From contig OX596335.1 of assembly GCA_951394405.1 (NCBI GenBank), positions 1,116,001 through 1,180,000 of the forward strand: DNA of 64,000 nucleotides. The letters are read 5' to 3'. The notes beneath the pieces were generated by a model. The model searched no databases. It was not told where the DNA came from and saw nothing but the letters and a program-made list of their open reading frames with translations. Each line of letters opens with the position of its first letter. Positions within the stretch are counted from its first letter, which is position 1. Positions 9,934 through 20,192 of the stretch are shown piece after piece. The translations under genes were made by a program, and so were the position numbers. The stretch is from Coprinellus micaceus (Eukaryota > Basidiomycota > Agaricomycetes > Agaricales > Psathyrellaceae).

Positions 9934-10811
9934 TTACCTAGTGAAGCACAGAATGTATAGATATTCCCGACCTGCCCTTCGTTCAATGACAATCTGGAAT
10001 TGTTTTCGTAACCTCCTTCCTGTGATGAAATTTTTCGTACCTCGCTCTTCAGTTGGAACCTTTCCAGCATGCGTTCCCGAATCTCGGGGATGTTGTTCTG
10101 CTTCAGTGCAACAAGGTAGAACCGTCCGTCATCTGACAAGAGTTCCCCAACGTGCTCAAGAAACTTGTTGGTCACCTCCATCCCGTCCCAACCTCCCGCC
10201 CATGCACCCCCAATGTCCCCTTGGTCCTGCGACATCTGTGCTTCCTCGAACGACGTCGGAACGTATGGTGGATTGAACAGGATGACATCCACACTCCGTC
10301 GAAGCCGGCACTGGAGAGGGAGGGCAAAGGCCGTATTAACGACATCCAGTTCCGAGCGATTTTGTCGTCCAGTCGCTCGTGTTGCCCGGTTCGCATGAGG
10401 GTTGATGTCAGTGCATATATACACTGCCGGGCCACGGATTCAGCCAATCCCACAGCATTGAAGAGAGGTCCACAGCGCACCGGCGGACGAAGGACCCAGA
10501 ATGCGAGCAAGGAACGTCGAGACGCATCCCGACCCGGAACTACATCGCACATTAGAATTTTATACGCTTAACCTAATCCCGACGTACCCAATTTCAAGAC
10601 ATATCCTCGGTTCAGCCCCCTTCAGCGTTTCGAGATCGGCCTCCAACGCATCGAGGAGGAGGAAGGTGTCTTCTGCATGGCGCAAATGAGAATGGTGTTG
10701 CGCTCCGACCATCCGGCAGTGATAACATTAGAGGACTGACGGACCTGCAGGCTCATATACCAGGTCGTAGTCCTTGGAAGTGAGGTGAGAGAGATCGGGT
10801 GTGGGGATCAT
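9934..10811 (-). CDS. MTQ2: eRF1 (N5)-glutamine methyltransferase Mtq2/HemK2
   Basis: This SAM-dependent enzyme methylates the GGQ glutamine of translation release factor eRF1, normally with Trm112 as partner. Five exons (10811-10745, 10672-10588, 10539-10481, 10423-10041, 9993-9934) splice in frame to 217 residues, the usual family length. It starts MIPTPDLSHL and keeps VYEPAEDTFLLLDAL. The SAM site EIGSGSG is at 49-55, TDINPHA follows, and the catalytic NPPY is at 121-124 (DVILFNPPYVP). The end, IVIERRAGREYLYILCF, requires the last 47-nt intron (9994-10040); reading through it would give an unrelated tail. It is transcribed away from the C2-domain gene, with a 760-bp divergent spacer. The identification is secure. 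Confidence 0.93.
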
Positions 10812-11569
10812 AGTCGCAGTCGCGGTATAAAACGAACAGCAGCGAGTCTGACCGTCGCTGAGCGCGTCGAGCGCGACGCGGGAGTCGAATTTCGATCCAG
10901 GCTGAGCGCTAAAAATAGTCGCGTGTACTCCATGCCCTGGACCACGACCACAACGACCATCGAACCTCCCTCGACCCGTCTGTTTCGCCGATACCCCTTT
11001 CCCGGAACCTGGGTTGGAGCTTGGTCCCTACGCTTCATTGCCCGGAATCATGCTGTCGCAGCCACCGCACGTCCTTGGGAGTACACTATGCAACGAGGAG
11101 GGCTCGAGGTCGCCAAAACGCATGGATCGGGTCTACTCTTGCTTGAATGGCTGAGGCTCAGGGACGCTTGGCGGTACTATATGGAATGATCACCTGAGCG
11201 GTGAGCCACTAGCTCGAGCCCCGGAGCCACCCATTCGGAGGACGCGTGGTTTAGGTTCGGAATCGGTCGTACGACGAGGGCGGACCACGACTTTCGTACA
11301 TGGGTGGACACGGCTTACCGGGACAAATAGACTGCGACGCAAGGCCTTGCCTCGACCATATAACGGAGTCATTGCTGGAGGGACCTCCTTCGTTAATCCG
11401 ACCTTGGATCTCTTGCTGTGTTGCCTACTAGCATTGCTTCGACAGTGCATCTTGAGGATTGTGAGTGCATATATTCACCGCCTCCTGCGTGTAGACCACA
11501 TACTCACATTACCGACAGACTAGCTATTTACCCTCCACATACGCGACACAGGAACGACATCTACCAACG
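10812..11569. other. Divergent intergenic region MTQ2 / C2-domain gene
   Basis: This 758-bp spacer presumably holds both promoters. It contains short open frames on both strands, for example 11190-11450 on the minus strand, with arginine-rich low-complexity translations and no recognisable motif. I see no RNA gene. Confidence 0.4.
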
Positions 11570-13297
11570 ATGTTCCTTCAGAAACTAACGAAATCCTACT
11601 CATCTTCTCTCCCCACCTATGAACCCATCCCTCCGTACTCGCCTTCCTCCCCTCCCTCCCCTACAATCCCCGACCACGAAACTGGCTCCTTCTCCTGCAC
11701 GTATTCTCCACAACATTCCCTCGGGGTCGCCCGTATCAACTTGCAATCGGCGCAAATAAATGAGCCTGAGGGGTGGAGGGGTTGGTTCAAGCGGAGGCCG
11801 AGTACGTGGGTGAAGGTTAAGGTGTTGGGGAGGACGAATATGGAAAAAGGGAAAGGGAGGGGTAGGGGAAAGAACGTTGAAGGGGAGGTGAAAACATGGA
11901 GAGAGGAGCGGGTTGTTGGGAGGACGGACGTTTGTGAGAAAACGTGGGTCGCACCTCCTCTCTCCCATATGAAACCTAAAGCTAATTTCCGCGACTGAAC
12001 ACCCCCCAGATATACCCCAAACTTCTCCTTCAAATCCTACCACGCCCTCATCGGCCCGTACGAGCACCAACTCGAGCTCGAAGTCCACTCGAAGCGCACC
12101 TTTTCCTGGCTGTTCCCAAAATCCGGCAGGAGCAAGGTCGTAGGCACCGCAAGCTTCTTGTTCCCTCCTTCCGTCCATGCGCATACCGCAGTCACTAACC
12201 ATCCGAAACATGGGGAAGGGGAGGCAGAGTGGTACGAAGACGCTATCGAACAAGAGCGCGACGGGCAAGAACACGAGCATAACTTCCATGAGCGAGATCA
12301 CAGTCCCGTCCCAGCGGCGTTGACGCCAGGCTCCCACGCCTCCCTAACCTCGTCGAGATCCCACTCACGATCGCGGACGGTGCACGAAGAACCGGAGGAG
12401 TTGACGGAGTGGCCAGTCCAGGCCGCGTTGTTGAACCCCGACCTCAGTGGGGTGGAGGGGTATCTATTCTTTAACGTGTTCTGGTACCCTGCGATCCCTG
12501 CGCAGGTCCCAATCCCAGCCTTCCGATCTCGAGAAGACGACGGTGCCGACGAGAACGGGTACGAGGACCGACACGAAGGTGGCGGTGGTGGAGGTGGTGA
12601 GCTCGTAGAGGTTAACCCAATACCATATGGACGACCCCAACCGGGCATCGTGACGTTTACTTTGCACGCCATACACGCGGTAGACGTAGGCGCGGACGCG
12701 CATATGGAGGTGAGCGTGTCGCTTGGGTGGAAGTCGAAGCCTCTGCACACCTGCCGCGCACTCAAAGCGGAACACCATTCGAGGGCGAGCTCTCCATCGA
12801 CATCGTATCGAGGGGAGAAGAATCGGCCCAAGAGGCGGGCTTCTCGTCACGATAACGGCTACGGGAACCAACGCGATTACGGTGCGACGAGTAACGAGGA
12901 CGAGAAGGAGCAAGTTGGAGAGGGGACGGTGACGAGGTTTGACTCTCCCTTCGAGTTCCTGTGTATGGATCCGACGACGACCAATGTCGTTGTGAAAGTG
13001 TTCGAAGTCAGACACCATCGAGGTCTTCTCCCAACAACGGAAAGGATGATGGTGGGGCATACGAGTGTGTCATTACTGGATTTGATGCAAGGGCAGGACT
13101 CCCCTCTCCGTGAAGTCGACCCCAATGCGTCATTGGATCTTAACGCTCAATTGGCGGCGCGGAGAGAGGGGGAGAGGAGGGGGAGGGATAGGATGTTGTC
13201 GTTGCTTGAGCACCCGACTGGAAAGGTGAAGGTGTGTGTGGAGTGGAGGGCGCTGAGAGTGCCGGAGGTGTCGCACGAGAAGCATGTCCACGAATGA
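11570..13297 (+). CDS. Protein with two divergent C2-like domains
   Basis: Two exons (11570-11943 and 12010-13297, intron 66 nt) give 553 residues. The first domain has the strand pattern of a C2 domain: ARINLQSAQI, TWVKVKVLGR, DVCEKTYTPNFSFKSY, HQLELEVHSKR and KVVGTASF. The stretch between strands is Lys/Arg-rich, and the usual acidic calcium loops are not obvious. The second domain is similar: PGIVTFTLHAIHAVDV, MEVSVSLGWKSK, DSPFEFLCMDP, VVVKVFEV, MVGHTSVSLLDLM, and GKVKVCVEW near the end. Long charged linkers separate them. C2 domains commonly bind membranes or proteins, but no enzyme domain is present, so the role is unknown. The fold assignment is by pattern only. Confidence 0.62.
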
Positions 13298-14221
13298 AGC
13301 ACGGATGGCTACTGAGCAAAGGGTTGGTCGTCTTTGTTGCTTCGTTTCTTAGTTCGGAGTTCCCCAGTTTCCCTATCCTTTCTTTGTTTTTGCCTTTGCT
13401 TTCTTCGTGTTTCTACTGCTTCACCCTTACTCTTTTAATTTTTTTTGGTGAGACCATGCATTACATTTTGGGCCGCAGGTGGTACCATAATCAACCCCCC
13501 TAATATGCAAACCGCCTTCCTACCTACCCACTGCCTTTTCTTATATTCTCTCGCATGTCATCACTCTGGTAATCAGGCAGAGTCACGATATTCTAACCTC
13601 ATCCTGTACTATGTAGCGTACGATGCACTCAGTGTAATCCTTCAAGCCCACGAGCGCCTGCTGCTCTGGGAAACGCGATCACGAACCAGATTTGAACCAG
13701 CTAGATCGCGACGTGACGCGTCTCGCGCTGCGTTTCACTCCGTACTCCCATCATCCCTAGCCGGTGGGGTGCGCCTATCCGTTCTCTTCCTTCAAGTTCA
13801 GACCCTGGTGACACGAAAGACCCCCCTTGCATCCAACGAGATGAGGCAGTGATGCTGCGCTCTTGTAGTACGTAAAATCATGTTGCACGGCCAATCCACG
13901 AAGGGGTGAAGCTTTCAGGCGCCTGCGTGCTTTCTGTCCGCTGGCATTTCTAATATGTCAATTGGTCTTCCGGAGTCTGGACAGTACAATTCCACATATA
14001 TATGAGGGCCTCTACTTTCATGTTGCGGGCACGTACCTCTTTTTCCCCCTCCCCACTGAGTCCCAACCTGAGGTCTGAGACCCCACAACCCCTGCTCTTC
14101 CACGCCACAGCCTCGCACCCTGGGATTTTGTACGTGTTTTACATCACACTATATAAACCTCACCTCTGAGCCACTGCTCCCTTCAAACCAGCTTTTCTCC
14201 CCAGAAACACCCAACAGACTC
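13298..14221. other. Intergenic region with small inverted repeat
   Basis: No gene is recognised in these 924 bases. A pyrimidine-rich stretch follows the C2-domain gene and probably forms its 3' UTR. CGCGATC at 13674-13680 and GATCGCG at 13704-13710 form a seven-base inverted repeat around two GAACCAG repeats. An ACGCGT lies at 13716-13721. Confidence 0.4.
14147..14156 (+). promoter_or_regulatory. TATA box of F-box copy 4
   Basis: ACTATATAAACC lies about 70 bp upstream of the ATG at 14222, the spacing also seen before the other F-box copies. Confidence 0.6.
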
Positions 14222-15368
14222 ATGCCTAGTACCTCTCATATTAACGACATTGCCCCGGAGCTGCTCGGGCGCCTCTTCGAGGTCCGGCTGGAGCAAGCGC
14301 AGGACGATGGCACCACCCTTCTGGAGCTTGCTCGCGTTTGCAAGCAAGGAAAGATGTGGCGTACCACCATCCCCGACTCTGGGCGACACATCATCCCAAG
14401 TTTGTCTTCAGCCCGGCGTTTGCTACAATTTACAAGACCTCACGGAGAGGCTTGTTAGCCACTTGGGGCAATGGTTCGCCCGTGCTGGGAACCTTCCCTT
14501 GGTTCTGGATGTAACGTTCCGCCCCACACCAACCAACACGTTTTTCGCATTTCTCCTAGACTGTCCAAGGTGGAAGAGCCTCCGCCTTCACGATTGCAAT
14601 GGGGGGTTCGAATGGACTTGGTTGCAGGCTTCACTGGAGGCGGGGAAGTTGATGTCCGAAGCTCAAGGGGGGCACCCCTGCTGGCCCGCCCTCATTTCGC
14701 TGCTTGTCGGCACACCTCTCTGCACGACTATTGGCCAACAAGTTGAATTCAGCTTTACCCTTGCGGGCTTACATACCCTGGCACCGAATCTTCAAGCGCT
14801 AACCCTCGAGGTGTCAGCAATGAACACGCCAACTGCGGTTTCGGGCTTCACCAACTTCTCCTGGAACAATCTCACCAGTTTCACCTTCCTTGGTATGGAC
14901 GAAGACCACAATCCTACTTTCATCTACCATATCCTCACGCAGGCGAGGAACCTCGAAAGCCTATCCCTGAAACTGCCCCGCTCAGCTGTACGGGATGCAC
15001 CCCCTTCGACAGTCACCATCCGACCCGCCCCGAGCCTTCCCATCACCCATGAGAAGCTCCATCATCTCACCCTTGGACTTTCGGAGGACCTCCTCAAGAC
15101 GATCACACCAAATATTCAACTTCCCTCGATGCGCTCCCTCCAGCTGATCACTCCTACCACCACAGAGAGGACCGGCCACCCACCTCTCTGGTTCTTCCCC
15201 TTGCTGCACAAAATTTCTTATGCTTCTCCTCTCTTCTGGCCTCGGTTGGGAGAGTTCGCCTTCGGACCGGCCGATTTCCCCCTTACCTTGAGGAAGGGAG
15301 ACGGTAACTTTGATGCCTTCAAGGACGGCCCTGCAGCCTGGTGGGCAAAGCGTGTGGGTTACGAGTGA
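14222..15368 (+). pseudogene. F-box/LRR-like gene (copy 4), frame-damaged in the F-box
   Basis: It starts MPSTSHINDIAPELLGRLF and reads to LARVCK in the first frame. The paralogue sequence then continues in a second frame (KDVAYHHPRLWAT, PKFVFSPAFA), and from about 14440 in a third (LTERLVSHLGQWFARAG, FFAFLLDCPRW, HTLAPNLQALTLE, FIYHILTQARNLESL, LHHLTLGLSEDLL, FDAFKDGPAAWWAKR) to the stop at 15366-15368. Two indels near 14345 and 14435 explain this. A weak intron, GTTTGC at 14336 to CAG at 14411, would rejoin the outer frames in phase 0 and give 356 residues, but it would remove the second half of the F-box. Whether this is a damaged gene or a repurposed splice form cannot be told from DNA alone. 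Confidence 0.72.
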
Positions 15369-15784
15369 ATTGTTTGCAGCAGATATCCTTCTCACATCGT
15401 TCGTTTTTGTACATACACTATCGTATCATTTCAGGTATTCCACCGGCACGCTCATGCTTTGCCTCCCCACTCTTCACATATGTATTTCAGATTCGGGTAC
15501 TATCTAGGTGTTTCCCTCGAATTATGATGTTTGAGCCGCCCCGCCCCAACCCTCCTTCAATGAGGGTCGGAAGGGGACAAATCCCTCGGAATCGTAGTTG
15601 AAGCATGCAAGCTTGAGCCGAAACGAGCCCCGCCACCTTACCGAAGGCACGTAAGCCGTCTCCGGATCCCAATTTGAATACTTGGATGGACCCTGGCATC
15701 GTGGCCGAGGCATGATGGAGGCCATAAAAGCGACATCGTCGCTAAGCCCCACGACAACTGGTAGTCAACCCCACCCACTCCACG

Positions 15785-16999
15785 ATGCCGCCCCATATCA
15801 ACCAACTCCCTACGGAACTCCTAGCGAAGGTTTTCGAGCTGCACCAGGATGAAGCGTCCCAAAGCAGTCGGTCGCTCATCAAGTTGGTTGGCGTATGCAA
15901 GCACTGGAAGGACGTGACGTTTGGCCATCCCCACCTCTGGACCACTCTGCGGTGCATTATCCCCGTTGCGAAGCCCCGAGCTGGGGGAGCAATGCCCAAA
16001 TCCTTCGTAGACAGCATGAAACGGTGGTTTGGTCGTGCAGGCGCCCTACCCTTGGTTTTGGTTCTTACCTTCGGCGAAGACACCTTCGAAAGTCCCGTTG
16101 GGAATGGGTTCATCCTCCACCGCTTCCTTACGGACTGCCAATCATGGGCGCATCTCACGCTTATCAGGACCAGTCGCGGTGAAACACCGTGGACATGGCT
16201 TGGGAAGCTGATCATGGCAGCAGTGCAAAAGTACCAGCGGGAGAAGATACCCTGTTGGCCTCGGTTGGAACAACTGTGGATATGGAGCTCCCTCAGCAAA
16301 CTCGAACACCCGCGGCTGTCGCGAACTGGATTTCCTCTCCTAAACATAGCCCCTCGAGTCCGGAGCCTCGAAGCCATATTCCAGTGGCAAGACGTAACTT
16401 CCAACACTATTTTTTCCTCCAAAAACGTCCCCTGGAAACAACTTACCCAGTTCCAGTGCGGGCCAGTCGTGGAGTTGAAAAATCGGCCTGCATTCATCTT
16501 CCACATCCTTACCAGCGCCCCTTACCTCAAGCGTCTGGGGGTTGGGATGTTTGATGGCAAAGACGAAGAAGAAAACTTGAATTTTGATCCCTCCTCCATC
16601 TATGCTGTAGCCTCGTTCCGCATACCGCCCCCCTCAGATTTCGACTCGCGAGTTATCCACCTTAACCTTCGATATGTCCATCTCCACCTCCCAGGAGATG
16701 CGATGATGCTCCTCCTGGACCGCATCCGCCTTCCCTCCCTACGCCTCTTTGACTACCGTACGTTCAATCACTCGAGGTCGAGTTTTATAGCTCTGCAAGC
16801 CGCCTCGTGTGATCCACTTTTCTGGCCGAACCTCCACACTTTCCGATACGATGGAGGGAGGGTCCGGTTTAGGCTCTGCGATGAATGGGATGGTCAGACT
16901 GCCTTTCACTATTTTGCGAGGCACCCCTTAAACTGGTGGGACTCAAACAAGTACACTATCATACCTCACGATGAGTTCCATGATGAGTTCCCTTTGTAA
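15785..16999 (+). CDS. F-box/LRR-like protein (copy 5), intact
   Basis: A single-exon gene of 404 residues. The F-box is at the start (INQLPTELLAKVFELH, then LVGVCKHWKDVTFGHPHLW). RWFGRAGALPLVLVL, FLTDCQSWAHLTL, NIAPRVRSLEAIF, FIFHILTSAPYLKRL, LNLRYVHLHLPGDAM and FWPNLHTFRYDG follow, the same order of segments as the other copies, with an ending HPLNWWDSNKY and a 14-residue tail. It is more diverged than copies 1-4 are from each other. A TATA-like CATAAAAGC lies about 60 bp upstream. It is expected to be an adaptor that binds Skp1 and recruits a substrate to an SCF ubiquitin ligase; the substrate is unknown. It has no lesions. Confidence 0.82.
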   Translation: MPPHINQLPTELLAKVFELHQDEASQSSRSLIKLVGVCKHWKDVTFGHPHLWTTLRCIIPVAKPRAGGAMPKSFVDSMKRWFGRAGALPLVLVLTFGEDTFESPVGNGFILHRFLTDCQSWAHLTLIRTSRGETPWTWLGKLIMAAVQKYQREKIPCWPRLEQLWIWSSLSKLEHPRLSRTGFPLLNIAPRVRSLEAIFQWQDVTSNTIFSSKNVPWKQLTQFQCGPVVELKNRPAFIFHILTSAPYLKRLGVGMFDGKDEEENLNFDPSSIYAVASFRIPPPSDFDSRVIHLNLRYVHLHLPGDAMMLLLDRIRLPSLRLFDYRTFNHSRSSFIALQAASCDPLFWPNLHTFRYDGGRVRFRLCDEWDGQTAFHYFARHPLNWWDSNKYTIIPHDEFHDEFPL

Positions 17000-17539
17000 G
17001 TCACGGTAGACACATCTGTAGTCGGTATCGTGTGCGGAAACGGTGTGCGAGTATTGTGGGGTCGACCGTTCGAAGGGTTACTTCATATTTTTGTTTGGCA
17101 TGGTTGCGAGTGCCGCAGCTACAGCATTGTAGAAGGATGAAAAGATTTGAGTCTACGCGTTCTTTAGCGGATGGTCATTATGTGCCGGCAGCGTCTAACT
17201 GGAATGCGGGCGCTTAAACATCTGGCCAGGGGATACCCTGAGCCCTTTGTGTTGTGAGCCTGAGTGACCTCTTTTCGAGACGAGGAGCATCTCGCTGCTC
17301 TCCAGTTCTTCGTGATGCCCTGTTTCGTTTCAAACACTCTAGTTATGGCGGCACTTCGCTGCAACGTGCCCATGGCTGGGACGGCATAACAATTGATGAC
17401 ATTTCTTGGGGACGTCAGTTTACATTCATTTCGTAGTACTAATTTACACCCGGACGACACCTACACATGAGAAGTACACATTGCAACGCAACGACATCCA
17501 GTACGAAAGATTTCAGGCCAAGGGAAGTTCGAAGGGATT
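17000..17539. other. Convergent intergenic region
   Basis: This 540-bp spacer lies between the 3' ends of F-box copy 5 and the 2OG oxygenase gene. Only short open frames are present, and nothing in them is recognised. Confidence 0.4.
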
Positions 17540-19081
17540 TCAGGCATTCGCCTCATCTGCAGCTTCGACCTGGCTGCGAGCCACGTAAGACGGAATCATC
17601 GCGACGAGGACCAACGAAGCATAGAACCACCCGACACCAGGCTCGTTACCGTACGTGACCACCGTGGTCTCGACCGTCGTCAGCTTGTTAGCCGGGGTGG
17701 CCCAAAGCACACGGACGACAGGTGCCAGAATCTTTTCTTCCCCTCTCCAGTTTGGTTCCGTGGAGTGTTGGGGCTTCAAGGCGGCCTCGCTAGCGAAAGC
17801 GTCGACGACCCTGAGGTTGGGAGCCTCATCCATGCGTTGCCCCATATACTCTTCGTCGGTTCCATCACCATAGGCCTTGTCGGTGAGGTATACATTGAAC
17901 TTGTCGCCGTATGATTCTTCCTCGTCGTGAAGGTCGTAGAGTGCCTTGACATGGCACTCAAGGCCGAGCTCGTGGCAAACTCGCTTAACGAGGGCGTCTG
18001 TCCCCTTCAGCGCATCTGAAATCGGGCCTACTGGGGTGTGCTTCCAGCGACTCTGAGCGTTGCTAGTATCCTTGCCAATAGGGTACTGGAAGGTGAGGCC
18101 AAAGCCCAGCGCACCCCCTTCAGGGAGGACGAGCGGCGAGGACAAGAGGTCCTTCAGTGCATTCCTCAAGGAGTCCTCTTCGGCGAGATGCGGGGAGACC
18201 GAGGGAGGAGCAGGGGTAGGAGTGTCCTGGGAGTAGTAGAGGTTGTATGTGAGGCTGACCCGATATCCAGACTCGACGACGGAGACCTCGTGCTCGATGT
18301 CGCTGTAGAAAGCAACCCAGGCGAGACCAGGCGCGGTGTCACCAGTACCAGCTTCCGAATCGGTCTTGGACAACATCTTGGACGACTCGAAGGTCCAAGC
18401 AGCGTCCTTGAAACGCAGGATGAGGTCTCCTCCGACGTGCTCGGTGGGGAGGATGATGACCAGGCTGCCGAACATCTTGTCACCCCTTGGGGTGTCGAGG
18501 TGAGACTTGAAGTGGGAACCGGGACCTGCAGAGTGCTGGTCAGAACACGGCGTTGACCGATACACATGGACGTGAAGAAACGTACCGTAGACGTTCAGCT
18601 TGTACAGCTGCGCGTTGATCTTGAGCGAGCTATCGTTGAAGCGAAGGAGGGCGTCGTGGACGGCGTCCAGAAGTCCAGACTGGACGACGTCGAACTGAGT
18701 TGCAAACCGAGAGGTGTCGAGTTTCCAGGCCTTGCGATAGGAGGGATCGAGGACGTCCTCGTCACCTCGACCGAAGGTCGCTGCATCGCAGGCGTCGACG
18801 AGCCCCTTCAAATCGGCTTCGCCAAGGTTAGGGGAGGTGAAGTCAACCCAGCTGCGTTGGCCAGAGGTCAGCAACTGGATCAATAGATACATAACTCGCG
18901 GAGGAAAATATACTGACCCTGCTTCAGTACCTGTGGCCGTCTTGCGGTACGCGATGCCACCAGTGTTGCTCGACAAGGCGTACGTTCCCGAGCAGTGGCG
19001 AGTCTCAGTGAGGCGCTCGGCACTCTCTCGAACGCGAGAGAGGAGGCCATTCACAACTGAGGTGTCCGTTTGGTCGCTCAT
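17540..19081 (-). CDS. 2OG-Fe(II) dioxygenase superfamily protein
   Basis: The spliced model (19081-18918, 18851-18586, 18525-17540) gives 471 residues. His152 and Asp154 in FKSHLDTPR form the HxD iron pair. His222 in SDIEHEVSVV is the distal iron ligand, and Arg232 in GYRVSLTYN fits the 2-oxoglutarate contact. GSLVIILPTEHVGGDLIL is the core strand region. This is the pattern of fungal prolyl-4-hydroxylase-like oxygenases; the substrate is unknown. The two introns are 66 and 60 nt, both multiples of three without stops, so the genomic frame stays open across them (513 codons). They are accepted because KLNVYGPGSHFKSHLD and EAGWVDFTS match the family and the splice signals are good. A hydrophobic patch near the C-terminus (ASLVLVAMIPS) could be a strand or a membrane contact. 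Confidence 0.83.
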   Translation of the reverse strand: MSDQTDTSVVNGLLSRVRESAERLTETRHCSGTYALSSNTGGIAYRKTATGTEAGSVYFPPRVMYLLIQLLTSGQRSWVDFTSPNLGEADLKGLVDACDAATFGRGDEDVLDPSYRKAWKLDTSRFATQFDVVQSGLLDAVHDALLRFNDSSLKINAQLYKLNVYGTFLHVHVYRSTPCSDQHSAGPGSHFKSHLDTPRGDKMFGSLVIILPTEHVGGDLILRFKDAAWTFESSKMLSKTDSEAGTGDTAPGLAWVAFYSDIEHEVSVVESGYRVSLTYNLYYSQDTPTPAPPSVSPHLAEEDSLRNALKDLLSSPLVLPEGGALGFGLTFQYPIGKDTSNAQSRWKHTPVGPISDALKGTDALVKRVCHELGLECHVKALYDLHDEEESYGDKFNVYLTDKAYGDGTDEEYMGQRMDEAPNLRVVDAFASEAALKPQHSTEPNWRGEEKILAPVVRVLWATPANKLTTVETTVVTYGNEPGVGWFYASLVLVAMIPSYVARSQVEAADEANA

Positions 19082-20192
19082 GGTGAGTGGTGAAAGTTGA
19101 TAGGGGAGTCGATGAGATAAAGTTCAGGAGGCTAGGTGAAAGAGGGTGATGCCCTCGTTCCGCCAGAAGGCTCATTATTTAAGGGCGTATCTTCATGCCT
19201 CGAGGCGGTCGGTGCGAGTCAGAGCGGGATCCTAAATAGGTTAAAGCCGAAACGCATTCTGGAACCGCGCCTTTTATGTAGGGCCCTGGGAGTCGGTCGA
19301 GTCAGACTTCCCTGGAAGGTAAGCGCGCCCATCAGCGTTTCTAAATATGGTCATGCGTCGTGGCTTCTTGGCGGCAGGGGTCTGTCGATAAGTGAAGGGA
19401 AAGCGACCCTGATTTACGGAACATACATACCTGGGTCTTGAACGATCAGTCTCCAAGGCTTGATTCTTCAAACTGGCACAGACGAGATTCTCAGGTAGGT
19501 GAAGGCCTGGGGTACGCTAAGCATTACCCCCTAGATGTATGCGGAAAACACCAAAGGCCGGGGCGTCCAACACCACGTTCTGGATGGTGATGGGTCGTGC
19601 CTTCGAAGCGACGGCGTCCTTAGACTGTCGAAGTCAATATATCCGCCCTGTGTTGCAAAATGCGGTCAACCCGCAAATGAGCGAGAAGCAAAAGCTGGAG
19701 TCATGAGCAGGCTGGACTTACTTGATGTGGTGCCCTCGGAAAACGTCTTCGCTCGTGTTCGAAGGCCTCGGTTCTGATTCAATATCGCAGGTTTCCGAGA
19801 AGCGAGCCGGGATCTAACTCAAGACCGCGCCATTGGTCAGGGACTCCTACATGGCACCGATCGAGGTCTCTTGACCAATTCTACCTGTCAATCCTTCCCG
19901 TGGAATCGGTTGCAGGCCGAACCTCGAGTCAAACTGGACGCACCATATTGGGTGACCGCCGAAGCGTCGAATCAGTTGACGAGTGCCTCCGTGGCTCTGA
20001 AGAGACCGCATTTTGCCTTGTTGCGGTCGTCCTGGTGGAGGAAACCTCCATCATAAGAGAGCGGAGTCGGAGATGTCATCGAATGGAAGGGTATCGCAAA
20101 TAGATTCCTCGAAACATAACCAGATATCACTCATACATTCGGGCGAGCCTGCCTCCTCGACAACACCAACACGGTCGGCCAGCGCTGCATAC
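19082..20192. other. Intergenic region, about 1.1 kb
   Basis: It lies between the 5' end of the oxygenase gene and the 3' end of SGF11, both on the minus strand. It has short open frames only (longest about 100 codons, 19136-19441), none with recognisable motifs. A TATTTAAGG lies at about 19174, roughly 95 bp upstream of the oxygenase start. Confidence 0.35.

Noticed and set aside
11600..12337. 245-codon minus-strand frame over the C2-domain gene
   Set aside because: It spans the exon-intron boundary of the plus-strand gene and shows no recognisable motif.
13674..13710. tRNA-like segment with GGTTCAAATC on the minus strand
   Set aside because: The T-arm stem is mostly wobble pairs, and no acceptor, D or anticodon arm can be built. 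Only an inverted repeat was kept.
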